The notes beneath the pieces were generated by a model. The model saw only the letters and a program-made list of their open reading frames with translations. It was not told the DNA's origin and searched no databases. Both the position numbers and the translations under genes were made by a program. From OPU3-GD-OMZ sp964515235 (GTDB taxonomy: Bacteria; Pseudomonadota; Gammaproteobacteria; Methylococcales; Methylomonadaceae), in contig CAZEVO010000009.1 of the NCBI GenBank assembly GCA_964515235.1, positions 1 to 64,000 of the forward strand: a DNA stretch of 64,000 nt, read 5' to 3'. Shown here in pieces: positions 28,712-37,465 of the stretch (position 1 is the stretch's first letter; every line of letters starts with the position of its first letter).

Positions 28712-30397
28712 TTACTCAACTTTAGCACCTGACATCCAACAAGAAATATCAACTGTTGACTCGACAATCAAGGTTTCCAAATCAGCATCTGATTTGATAA
28801 GCCCATTCCCCGAAGGTGACACGATGATATCATCTTTCAGAAACTGCTTAATCGTCTGAACCTTAATAGCAAAATGGGTATTATTAGTAACCGGACGCCA
28901 AAACTTACTGTCTTTCTCTAGCGCACGTTTGTCCTCAAGTAATGCCATTAAACGCCCTTTATTATCAACCACTGGACTGCCGCCGTGAGCTTTTTCAAAA
29001 CCTCCTTCCAGTTGTAATTCAGTCACCTTATTTTGCACACCATTAAGCGCTGTTATAACCACTGACTCAATACTCGAACCCACTACTCCTTGCGCCTTAG
29101 TCGGTGATTTTCCAATCCACAATTCTTTCATGAGGAAATTTTTATCGTTACTTAGTGTCAGTGAAAACGCTGGAATTATAGCTGCTTTCAACAAAGCTAG
29201 ATTAGATGCCAAATCTTCAATATAAACACTTACAAAAAAATCTTTCCCGTGTCTCTTAAAACTGATTTGCTCACACCCTTTAACTACATTAACCGTAGTC
29301 AATAAGTGACCATTAGATGAAATAAACACAGCCGAGCCATGATTTTCTATAACCCAGTTATCTAAATTAACCGATGCTAAATTAAAAATACCCTGCCTTA
29401 TTTCTGGTATCTTTAAAGTGAATTTATCTGCCTTTTTTACCAACACACCCTGTCGCCAAAGACCAGAAAAATCAGCTTGTTGAGGTTGCCTATAGTGACC
29501 ATAACCATCCGGGCGCCCATTTTGCCATTCGCCTCGGTACTGATCGCCATTTTTAAAATAAAAAGCACCAGGACCATTAAAAATACCGTCTCTAAAAGTG
29601 CCCTCATACTTTCCATCAGCAGTTAAAAGTAAACGTCCTAAGCCATGGAATCGATGGTTATAGAACTCGCCTTCATACTCAAGTCGTTCAGGTACAACTA
29701 ACTTTCCAGTTCCTTGAAAATGACCTTGTTGAAAGTCACCCTGGTAATAAAAACCCGTTGCAAAATCATAACGTCCCAGTCCATGTAATTGATTATTTTT
29801 CCAAAAACCTTGGTAACGATCACCATTAGAAAAAACAAATTCACCATAACCATTTCGTTTGCCTGTCAGCCAATGCCCCTCATATCTTCTGCCGTCAGGC
29901 GTTTCATAGAGACCTTGTCCCGAGAAATTCCCTTGCTTGAATTCACCTTTATACAATCGTCCATCATTAAATTGTTTTATACCCTTTCCATCGGGTAAGC
30001 CTTTTAACCAATCACCCTGATACTGGTTGCCATTTTCTTCAATTAAAATTCCTTGCCCTTCTTGATGATCATTTTTCCAGAACCCCGTGTATTTTCCTCC
30101 TGCACTAAAGTGATAAGTACCTTCTCCTTGACGCTGATTGTTGACCCATTCACCATCATAGTAGTCACCATTCCCATATTGAAAACGTCCTTTTCCATGA
30201 AAATTGCCTTGATGAAATTCACCCTGATAAAATTGTCCATCGGTAAAAGTATATCGCCCGACTCCCTGTCGAACACCGTCTACTCTCTCACCCATGTATT
30301 CACCACGAGGCGTAGAAAGAATCGTCCGACTATCAAGCCAAGTACAGCCTGAAATTAACAAACAAAGTAAAAAAGAACAACGTAAAGATTGCCGCAT
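28712..30397 (-). CDS. MORN-repeat lipoprotein with degenerate trypsin-like domain
   Basis: This 561-residue protein has a lipoprotein signal with lipobox LISGC (Cys18). At residues 34-309 it carries twelve MORN repeats (YxGxWxxGxxxGxG type) at an exact 23-residue period, with a partial thirteenth at 310. A trypsin/DegP-like fold follows at about 353-520. It aligns with DegP-type motifs, but all three catalytic positions are changed: TTVNVV has Asn370 where His is expected, ASNLALLK has Asn399 for Asp, and KAHGGSPVV has Gly for the nucleophilic Ser. So it should be a non-catalytic scaffold or peptide-binding module, probably membrane-anchored. It lies 134 nt downstream of the hybrid kinase on the same strand; a shared function is not proven. 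Confidence 0.8.
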   Translation of the reverse strand: MRQSLRCSFLLCLLISGCTWLDSRTILSTPRGEYMGERVDGVRQGVGRYTFTDGQFYQGEFHQGNFHGKGRFQYGNGDYYDGEWVNNQRQGEGTYHFSAGGKYTGFWKNDHQEGQGILIEENGNQYQGDWLKGLPDGKGIKQFNDGRLYKGEFKQGNFSGQGLYETPDGRRYEGHWLTGKRNGYGEFVFSNGDRYQGFWKNNQLHGLGRYDFATGFYYQGDFQQGHFQGTGKLVVPERLEYEGEFYNHRFHGLGRLLLTADGKYEGTFRDGIFNGPGAFYFKNGDQYRGEWQNGRPDGYGHYRQPQQADFSGLWRQGVLVKKADKFTLKIPEIRQGIFNLASVNLDNWVIENHGSAVFISSNGHLLTTVNVVKGCEQISFKRHGKDFFVSVYIEDLASNLALLKAAIIPAFSLTLSNDKNFLMKELWIGKSPTKAQGVVGSSIESVVITALNGVQNKVTELQLEGGFEKAHGGSPVVDNKGRLMALLEDKRALEKDSKFWRPVTNNTHFAIKVQTIKQFLKDDIIVSPSGNGLIKSDADLETLIVESTVDISCWMSGAKVE

Positions 30398-30531
30398 AAC
30401 ATTAGTGAATCAAAGAAAGTTGAGATTTTGTTAAAATCAGTTATCAAATTTCAGTTTACTTGAATTACTGATAGAAACAAATGCTATCCGCATTTAAGAA
30501 AAAGATTCGGTTGTCTCGTTCTTATGAAATC

Positions 30532-33174
30532 TCAGTCAATAAAATCTTTCCTCGGCTCATGATTCTCTGGGACAGTCTCCACGTTACTACAAACTAGGGT
30601 TTTTATAGTTTTCAGTAATAACAGTGAGTCAATAGGTTTTAACACGCGAGCATTCATCCCTGATGCTTTAATCGCATTTAATTCTTCAGGCATTGCATCA
30701 GCGGTCAAAGCAATGATCGGTATTTTATGATACCGAGGATCTTGTCGAATAATGTTTGTCGCCTCAATACCATTCATAACTGGCATCTGTAAATCCATCA
30801 GAACGCAGTCGAATTGTTTTTGTTGAGTTTCCTCAACCGCTTCTAAGCCGTTCTCAGCAAGCGTTATTTGTGCGCCATACTCTTCTAATATATAAATAGC
30901 TATTTCCTGATTGATATCATTATCTTCAACTAACAAAATTCTCAATCCAGATAAATTATCAGTTTCCGCTATTTTTATCTCGTTTTGGCTTGACTGGGTT
31001 TCTGGCTGACCTTTCTGTGTAAAGAAATCATTAATTCCTTGTGCAAGACTGTATGTGTTCAATGGTTTTTCTACAAAACAATACAAATCACTATCCCCGT
31101 CAAATCTAAGACGCTCTTTAGTTTGACGATCAAGAATAACAATCATAGGCTTGCTATTGTTATGAGTTATCTTTGAAAAACAATCTATACAATTACAATC
31201 ACCCACAGTCCGATGTTCTAGCGAACTACAGTCATATATAATAAGATCACAATCGGAAACCTGCTGGATTATCGCCAAAGTCTTGTCAATGCCATTTATT
31301 TGCTCAGCCAGCAACCCTAATCTCGATAGGGTCGACATGATCGAGTTTAAATAAAGACTTTCTTGATGCGCTATCAATAAGGTCTTCTTGTTTTCACAAG
31401 CTGTGAAATAAGTGTGGACTTCACCTGACTCGACCTCCTCCAAAATCACTGTAAAATCAAACCGACTCCCTATATTTACTTTACTAGAACAGGTTAACTC
31501 ACCGCCCATTAGCTCAACCAATTGTTTACTGATAGACAACCCTAACCCTGTCCCACCATACTTACGACTTGTATTCGTTTCTGCCTGTACAAAAGGTTTA
31601 AAAATTTCTTGGATTTTTTCAGGACTCATACCTAAACCAGAATCGGTTACTGAACACATCAAAATAAATGGCTTATCCAGTTTTCTTTCAATTGCTAACT
31701 TAAATTCAACAATCCCTTCATCGGTAAATTTAATAGCATTACTAATTAAATTAATACAAACCTGACTCAAACGTAATGGATCCCCAACTATTTGTTCAGG
31801 AATCTGAGAATCAAATGAAAAAATCAATTCAACGTCTTCTTTATCATGATTTGAGAAAATAATTGTCAGGTCATCAACCCAACGATGTAAACTAAATTGA
31901 GTGTTATCAAGTGCTAACTTTCCGGATTCAATTTTAGACAAATCTAAAACATCATTGATTAACATCAATAAACGTTCTGCAGCTGAACCAATATTATTGG
32001 TATAGTGGACTTGCTGATCATTTAACGATGTTTTTTTTAGAATTTCTGCCAAGCCAATAATAGCATTCATCGGCGTTCTAATTTCATGACTCATGTTTGC
32101 TAAAAAAACAGATTTAGCACGATCAGAGTTCATCGCCTTAATTTTTGCTGCATTTAGGTCTTTTGTTTTTTTATCAAAAACCTGAGCTAAGGTTTCTAAT
32201 TCGTCTTTAGAACCAGTCGGACTACACAATACAGTTTCATTATTAGATGATACTTTTTCACATAACTCTAGTATCGGTTGAGTCAATTGTCTCACCACAT
32301 ACCTTGCAAAGAAAAAAGTACTCACAATTATCACACAGGTTAAAAGCAACAAATCGATTAACCCATCAATAGTCGATCCATATATTTTTTTGTAAATAAC
32401 GCCTTTAACTAGCTTAATATTCAGTTCCCTGAGATAACGCAAATTTCCTGACCCATAACGTTCATACATCTCATATTGTCTAGAAAACCGTTGATTTGTT
32501 TTTGTATCTTTTTTACTTTTTCCTGACTTGAGTCTACCTGGCAGATATCGTTCATCGATGACTAATTTATCACCAACAAATAACTGAGTTAATCCTACCT
32601 CTTTTTGCTTAACAAGTTTCATCAAATCATTAATCGGCACCATGCCCACCAAATAACCTTGTATAAAGTCATAAAGAACAATAGGAACTGATACGCAAAC
32701 CATACGTACTGTGTGACGATAAAAAAATTTGTTATTGGGTAATCTATTTCCACTTATACAAGGGGTTATATTACTCTCTGGATCTTTGTAAAGAAGCTCG
32801 TGCGATTTATTAACAAGCGCCAATCCAGTCAAACCAAATAGCACTTGCCGGTCTTTCAATAATTTCGGTAAATAATCTTCTCGCCCTGCTGGATCCACAA
32901 GCGCCTGCGTTATTAAATCCCGTTGACTTAATATGCTCATCTTATCCATTACGTCATTTAAATAAAGCTCCATTGTCTCTAAATCAGATAACAATTCATT
33001 ATTAGTTTGAGTTCTGATTTGGTTGTATTGATGACTAAAAAAGCTAAGGGCAAAGACAATATAAACAAGCACCATCATGCTGATAACAATAAGTAGCATT
33101 TGAGTGGTCAATCGAGCTCTGATCGACGTGTAATTTGACAACGGTAAACTATGATTTGGAATAACCCCTGTCAT
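30532..33174 (-). CDS. Hybrid sensor histidine kinase/response regulator
   Basis: The 880-residue protein has membrane segments at about 24-46 and 271-292, enclosing a periplasmic sensor region of roughly 220 residues. A HAMP-like linker follows. HisKA carries His363 in ANMSHEIRTPMN, and the HATPase domain has NLISNAIKF, DSGLGM and GGTGLGLSISK. A first receiver-like domain (about 597-715) lacks the usual acidic pair, as LLIAHQES replaces LLVEDN. A complete receiver at about 744-860 has Glu750/Asp751, phosphoacceptor Asp794 in VLMDLQMPVMNG, and Lys846. There is no HPt domain at the end and no separate response regulator in the window. It starts 2 nt after the stop of the fused binding protein, which is likely its sensory partner. 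Confidence 0.93.
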   Translation of the reverse strand: MTGVIPNHSLPLSNYTSIRARLTTQMLLIVISMMVLVYIVFALSFFSHQYNQIRTQTNNELLSDLETMELYLNDVMDKMSILSQRDLITQALVDPAGREDYLPKLLKDRQVLFGLTGLALVNKSHELLYKDPESNITPCISGNRLPNNKFFYRHTVRMVCVSVPIVLYDFIQGYLVGMVPINDLMKLVKQKEVGLTQLFVGDKLVIDERYLPGRLKSGKSKKDTKTNQRFSRQYEMYERYGSGNLRYLRELNIKLVKGVIYKKIYGSTIDGLIDLLLLTCVIIVSTFFFARYVVRQLTQPILELCEKVSSNNETVLCSPTGSKDELETLAQVFDKKTKDLNAAKIKAMNSDRAKSVFLANMSHEIRTPMNAIIGLAEILKKTSLNDQQVHYTNNIGSAAERLLMLINDVLDLSKIESGKLALDNTQFSLHRWVDDLTIIFSNHDKEDVELIFSFDSQIPEQIVGDPLRLSQVCINLISNAIKFTDEGIVEFKLAIERKLDKPFILMCSVTDSGLGMSPEKIQEIFKPFVQAETNTSRKYGGTGLGLSISKQLVELMGGELTCSSKVNIGSRFDFTVILEEVESGEVHTYFTACENKKTLLIAHQESLYLNSIMSTLSRLGLLAEQINGIDKTLAIIQQVSDCDLIIYDCSSLEHRTVGDCNCIDCFSKITHNNSKPMIVILDRQTKERLRFDGDSDLYCFVEKPLNTYSLAQGINDFFTQKGQPETQSSQNEIKIAETDNLSGLRILLVEDNDINQEIAIYILEEYGAQITLAENGLEAVEETQQKQFDCVLMDLQMPVMNGIEATNIIRQDPRYHKIPIIALTADAMPEELNAIKASGMNARVLKPIDSLLLLKTIKTLVCSNVETVPENHEPRKDFID

Positions 33175-33176
33175 CT

Positions 33177-35438
33177 TCAGTCCCCTGAAAAAGTATGCAA
33201 ATTAAGATCCTCAATCCCTAAAGCATCATGATCTAATTCAGTAAAAGGACGGAAGTAGGTTTTAATCAACCCAGAATAATTGTCAATATGTTCTAAGCTT
33301 TCTCTAACTTTTTCTGGATTAATCGATTGCGCCTGTTCAATAGCCTTAATCAAAAGAAAAACTAAATCATAGGCATGGGCCGTACCTGATTCAGCTATTA
33401 TTTTCTGCTCCCCTTTAGTTGGATAGCGTTCAAAATAACGTTTTTTGAATGCTAAAACTCTTTCACTTTCGGAATCTGTCAAACTAAATGTCTGTAGAAC
33501 CTTTATATTGAGCTTTTTAACTGCCTCGCGAGTTTGAACATCTAATTGGCCTCCGGTGATTCCCCAGTGGGAAATCACCGGCATTGGGTCCCCCCTTAAC
33601 GCCATGTTTTGAAACAAAACAGCTCCTTCGGGCGCATTAGCAACCAAAATAATAACGTCAGCACCTTTGTCTTTAAAAATGGCTAATTGACGATTAAAAT
33701 CCTTTATCCCCCAGCTAAAGGATTGCACATCCACTAACTCAACATCATCATTCATGGGTTGGTCTAGTTCCTTACTCACGCTTTTCAGGTTACCCCGACC
33801 CCAGGCCGTATTTTCGTAAAGAAAAGCAATTTTTTTATAACCTTGTTCCAATGCTTTTGAGACTAAATAAGGGCCAGCGTACTCATCTTTAACTGAAAGT
33901 CTAAAGCTATAATTAGGACTATAACCATTCTCAGTAATTGCAGTTGCAGCAGCCCAAGGGTCAAGATAAACTATTTTCTCTTGATGAATAATTTCTTGCT
34001 CAGCTATAGCAACAGGGCTATGTAACCCACCAACGACTGCCACTAAGTTTTTTTCTTTAGCAAACGCTGTTAAATTTCTAATCCCTTGGTCACTAAAGCC
34101 TGAATGATCAAGACTCTTTAAAACCAATTTTTTGCCTAACACGCCACCCGATTGATTAATTTCATCCAGCGCTAACTCAATACCCCGCTTGATCGCAATA
34201 CCTGATTGCGAAGAACTCATAGTCAAATCAGCATCTAAACCAATTAATATTTGATCATCATCAATCGATTGACCTTTATGTAACAACTGATTAGTCATTT
34301 CTATTAAATAATTACCCCATCGTTCTCGATTACGTTCTTTCAGGCTTTGAGCCAACTGGGTTAATTTATTTTGAACTTGCTCTGGAAGATCGTAGCGCTT
34401 AAACTCTGTTGTTTCTAACGCAGCCATGACCTTTTGTTTCGAATTACCGGCATTATTTTTAGAAAGGTTATTTTTGGCTGATTGAATTAAAACCGTTTGT
34501 AATGATTTTGGCAGGGTACTTAGCACGTGCTGATTCATGACAACAAACCGGCCAGACAGGATGAAATTATTATTTGAGCAAAATTTTAACGGTTGATGGC
34601 TACCAGCGATAGCTATCTGATCCATCGTAGTGCTATAAGTCTGTATCGCCCCGTCTGCAACCGCCGGTATAATTTGTTCAGGCTCTAGTAATAGCGTATT
34701 AATATTCAAACCTTGCCAGATCGATTGGGCAAAATCTTTTGCTGAAACACCGACTACGTTATTCTGGATTTGCTGAAAATCTACAATGGGTTGAGAGGTA
34801 AAAAAATGGCTAAAACCAGAAGGCTCAAAAGCGAGTAAGGTTAACCCTTTTTCAAAGGCTTTAGACCTTAAATAGTCACCTACTTCAGAATTCCAGATAA
34901 TGTTCACCTCATCAACATTATTAAACAATCTTGGCACTTGTAAGAAAGAAAATTCAGGAACTATTTTTGCTAGCTGTGACAAATCCAGTAAGGTGAGAGC
35001 AATCTCACCATTGGATAGACTTGTTATGACTTCAGTGCTGATGTCTTGATTAACAAGGCGTGGCCAATGCTCAACTATGACTTCATTTTTTTCATTAACC
35101 GAATTTACAAACTGTTCGATATAACCTTTTTGGAAAAACGGCACTAATTCAACCTTTAACTTCTGTTCACTTTGTTCTTTAATCGACTGACTAAAATGTT
35201 CGATAAAAGATCCTGCTTGCGCTGATTCTGAGAGACCTATCTTTAAAATAATTTCATCTTCAACTGAGTTAAGTGGAAGTTTCATTTTTGAATCAGTTCT
35301 TTTCAAAAAATCTAGTCGTAAGTCGCTGTTAAGTACCTTTTGCAGAACTCCACTGTTCTTATTACCAATCATCATTATAATTATCAGTATGATGGTCATG
35401 GTCCAAACCAGAATAGATTTTTTTTGCAACGATGTCAT
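33177..35438 (-). CDS. Membrane-anchored fusion of TRAP-type (DctP-like) and LivJ-type binding domains
   Basis: The 753-residue protein has an N-terminal hydrophobic segment (about 9-24) without a clear cleavage site, so it is probably anchored in the inner membrane. Residues about 64-385 look like a TRAP transporter solute receptor (DctP family): FLQVPRLFNNVDEVNIIWNS, LAFEPSGFSHFFTSQPI, and NNFILSGRFVVMNQHVLSTLP. Residues about 397-745 look like a type I binding protein of the Leu/Ile/Val class: SGIAIKRGIELALDEINQSGGVLGKKL, VVGGLHSPVAIAEQEI, IAFLYENTAWGRG. No TRAP or ABC permease is adjacent, which argues for sensing over transport. It follows a barrel gene by 12 nt and precedes the hybrid kinase by 2 nt. 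The ligands are unknown. Confidence 0.85.
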   Translation of the reverse strand: MTSLQKKSILVWTMTIILIIIMMIGNKNSGVLQKVLNSDLRLDFLKRTDSKMKLPLNSVEDEIILKIGLSESAQAGSFIEHFSQSIKEQSEQKLKVELVPFFQKGYIEQFVNSVNEKNEVIVEHWPRLVNQDISTEVITSLSNGEIALTLLDLSQLAKIVPEFSFLQVPRLFNNVDEVNIIWNSEVGDYLRSKAFEKGLTLLAFEPSGFSHFFTSQPIVDFQQIQNNVVGVSAKDFAQSIWQGLNINTLLLEPEQIIPAVADGAIQTYSTTMDQIAIAGSHQPLKFCSNNNFILSGRFVVMNQHVLSTLPKSLQTVLIQSAKNNLSKNNAGNSKQKVMAALETTEFKRYDLPEQVQNKLTQLAQSLKERNRERWGNYLIEMTNQLLHKGQSIDDDQILIGLDADLTMSSSQSGIAIKRGIELALDEINQSGGVLGKKLVLKSLDHSGFSDQGIRNLTAFAKEKNLVAVVGGLHSPVAIAEQEIIHQEKIVYLDPWAAATAITENGYSPNYSFRLSVKDEYAGPYLVSKALEQGYKKIAFLYENTAWGRGNLKSVSKELDQPMNDDVELVDVQSFSWGIKDFNRQLAIFKDKGADVIILVANAPEGAVLFQNMALRGDPMPVISHWGITGGQLDVQTREAVKKLNIKVLQTFSLTDSESERVLAFKKRYFERYPTKGEQKIIAESGTAHAYDLVFLLIKAIEQAQSINPEKVRESLEHIDNYSGLIKTYFRPFTELDHDALGIEDLNLHTFSGD

Positions 35439-35450
35439 TCAACCATCCTT

Positions 35451-36191
35451 TTAAAATAACACTTTTAAACCTAGCGCAACGCCAGTACTTGTCAAATTTG
35501 GATTGGCCTCTTCGTACTCATTAATTCGTCCTTCTAAAACAAAATTAACATTATCAATAATCTCATAATTCAACTGCGGTTCTGCTACCCAGCGATTCTT
35601 ACCATTTTCATCGATATTAAAGTCAGCAAAACCACTCACATAAAATCGATCCGTTAACCCTATTCGATACACCATACTGGCTTGTGATTTTGCATTACGA
35701 TTAGTTTGTATTGGAAAATACCGCCACTGAACCCAACTTTTCTGACCTGTAATCAAAGGAATATCATGCTTGTAATAAATACCAAATCTTAATAGGTTAT
35801 TATTTGCACCATTCGAATCGTTATATTCCACCTCCAAACCCAAACCTTGAATCCCCATAACCCACTCAGGGTCCAATGTACGACGAAGACGATATTCCAG
35901 AAAATAACGTGTGAAATCAAAGCGATTACTTTCATTATTTTGCTCACTATGAATATCAACAAAGCCCCAAGCATTAAATCCCAACGGCAAATTTTTAAAC
36001 CCTCCTGAGATGGTTAAGGTGTTATATTCCCGATGGTCAAACAGGTAGGTCGCATCGCCAAAAGCCACAATTTCTTGTTGCGATGAAATAGGGATCTGCT
36101 TTGCCTGAGTCGTTGATGATTCAGCCTGAAGACTTGAATACATACACCCTAAGATAACAAAAAGCATTACAAAAAAAGTATTCTTGATCAT
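35451..36191 (-). CDS. Putative outer-membrane beta-barrel protein
   Basis: I chose ATG 36191 over 36212 because TTAGGAAG lies just upstream, and the product then opens with a clean signal peptide (IKNTFFVMLFVILGCMYSSLQA, cleavage near residue 23). The mature part alternates polar and hydrophobic residues, is rich in aromatics, and ends in the typical C-terminal Phe (GVALGLKVLF). The overall pattern recalls small barrels of the Tsx/nucleoside-channel type, but I cannot name the family with confidence. It is the first gene of an operon with the fused binding protein and the hybrid kinase, so it may admit the ligand sensed by that pair. Confidence 0.72.
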   Translation of the reverse strand: MIKNTFFVMLFVILGCMYSSLQAESSTTQAKQIPISSQQEIVAFGDATYLFDHREYNTLTISGGFKNLPLGFNAWGFVDIHSEQNNESNRFDFTRYFLEYRLRRTLDPEWVMGIQGLGLEVEYNDSNGANNNLLRFGIYYKHDIPLITGQKSWVQWRYFPIQTNRNAKSQASMVYRIGLTDRFYVSGFADFNIDENGKNRWVAEPQLNYEIIDNVNFVLEGRINEYEEANPNLTSTGVALGLKVLF

Positions 36192-36334
36192 CGCTAAACT
36201 TCCTAACCTCATAAAGAACCATTTAATTTCAAAACATTACCCGACGAGAGCAACCTAAGCAGAACTTCATTTAACTAAGCAAGTGGCATACCATCAGAAA
36301 ATACCTTTAGTTTTGCTGATTTTTACTGATGAAC

Positions 36335-36362
36335 ATTATGAAATTCACTCATAACGTATCAA
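36335..36362 (-). promoter_or_regulatory. Sigma-70 promoter of the barrel/sensor operon
   Basis: Read on the minus strand: TTGATA (36362-36357), 16-nt spacer, CATAAT (36340-36335). The start would be near 36328, leaving a leader of about 137 nt to ATG 36191. The 319-bp gap 36213-36531 also holds a dyad operator-like site and the rpoH terminator; no gene is seen in it. Confidence 0.5.
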
Positions 36363-36406
36363 AGGTGACCTAAATGATGAAAAAATAGCGAACAGAATGG
36401 ATATTA

Positions 36407-36426
36407 GTTGCATTATGCAATGCAAC
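36407..36426. promoter_or_regulatory. 20-bp dyad upstream of the sensor operon promoter
   Basis: GTTGCAT and ATGCAAC are perfect 7-bp arms with a 6-bp centre. The site lies about 45 bp upstream of the -35 box of the barrel/sensor operon, a usual place for an activator. The binding protein is not known. Confidence 0.4.
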
Positions 36427-36478
36427 TTGGTCGTTTTCTAATGAATATGCGTTAAAGGAAAGGAGGGATTGTTGACAT

Positions 36479-36507
36479 AAAAAAAACGCGTTTCCGCGCT
36501 TTTTTTA
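36479..36507 (-). terminator. Rho-independent terminator of rpoH
   Basis: On the minus strand CGCG-GAAA-CGCG forms a GC stem with a stable GNRA loop, flanked by an A-run and followed by eight T. It begins 25 nt after the rpoH stop. Confidence 0.8.
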
Positions 36508-36531
36508 TTTGTATGATTTAAAAAAATGATC

Positions 36532-37389
36532 TTAAAGCATTGCTGCTTTTATCTTCTGCATTGCAACCTTTTCTAATTGGCGAATACGCTCTGGAGAAAC
36601 CTCGTAACGATTGGCTAATTCCTGCAACGTCATTTTTTTCTCATGTAACCAACGATTTTTCAAAATGTCCTGGCTGCGTTCATCTAAACCAGAAATAGCC
36701 TGCAGTAATAACTGACTATTATGACTATGCCAATCTGATTTTTCTAGAATCTGAGCAGGATCCGTTCCTTGTTGAACTAAAAATTGCGCCGGAGTTGCTC
36801 CAGTCTTATCATCTAGGGCTGGATTATCATCTGATTTCAAATCAAAAGCCATATCACTTGCATTAAGACGTTTTTCCATTTCATAAACGCTTTCAAGTTT
36901 CACACCTAAATCACCGGCAATTGCCTTCGCCTCGTCATGACTCAACCACCCTAAATTCTTTTTCGATTTTCTTAAATTAAAGAATAACTTTCGTTGCGCC
37001 TTGGTTGTTGCAATTTTTACAACGCGCCAATTTTTTATCACATATTCATGAATTTCAGCACGAATCCAGTGAACCGCAAAAGTAATCAGCCGAACACCAA
37101 CATTAGGGTCAAAGCGTTTAACTGCCTTCATTAAACCAATATTACCCTCTTGAACAATATCATTAAGAGATAAGCCATACCCTGCATAACCACGCGCCAC
37201 ATGCACTACAAATCTTAAATTAGACATTACGAGCAGACGTGCAGCTTCTAAATCATTTTCTTCATGAAAACGTCTTGCCAATTCTTGTTCTTGCTCTGAA
37301 CTTAAAGGCTCCAGTTGATTGACGGCGGTTAAATAACCATCAAATGATGCCGCTGACAAATTATAAGGTAATGTCATATTGTGATTCAT
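36532..37389 (-). CDS. rpoH: RNA polymerase heat-shock sigma factor (sigma-32)
   Basis: RpoH directs RNA polymerase to heat-shock promoters. The 285 residues show region 2 (NLRFVVHVARGYAGYGLSLNDIVQEGNIGLMKAVKRFDP), the sigma-32-specific RpoH box QRKLFFNLR near residue 132, and region 4 with LQELANRYEVSPERIRQLE. The length is normal for gammaproteobacteria. A canonical promoter at 37466-37493 and a perfect CIRCE operator at 37430-37456 lie directly upstream, so the gene is probably repressed by HrcA. A clear terminator follows. It is monocistronic by these marks. Confidence 0.97.
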   Translation of the reverse strand: MNHNMTLPYNLSAASFDGYLTAVNQLEPLSSEQEQELARRFHEENDLEAARLLVMSNLRFVVHVARGYAGYGLSLNDIVQEGNIGLMKAVKRFDPNVGVRLITFAVHWIRAEIHEYVIKNWRVVKIATTKAQRKLFFNLRKSKKNLGWLSHDEAKAIAGDLGVKLESVYEMEKRLNASDMAFDLKSDDNPALDDKTGATPAQFLVQQGTDPAQILEKSDWHSHNSQLLLQAISGLDERSQDILKNRWLHEKKMTLQELANRYEVSPERIRQLEKVAMQKIKAAML

Positions 37390-37429
37390 TTCAATCTCTC
37401 AATCTTATTTAATTGAACATAACATAATA

Positions 37430-37456
37430 TTAGCACTCATAACTAAAGAGTGCTAA
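37430..37456. promoter_or_regulatory. CIRCE element (HrcA operator) upstream of rpoH
   Basis: The sequence is exactly TTAGCACTC-N9-GAGTGCTAA, the consensus CIRCE inverted repeat, with no mismatch. It ends 40 nt before the rpoH ATG and begins about where the predicted promoter would start transcription, the classic CIRCE position. CIRCE usually controls groESL or the dnaK operon; neither is adjacent. The match is seen directly, while HrcA control of rpoH is inferred. Confidence 0.9.
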
Positions 37457-37465
37457 TATTTTTTT

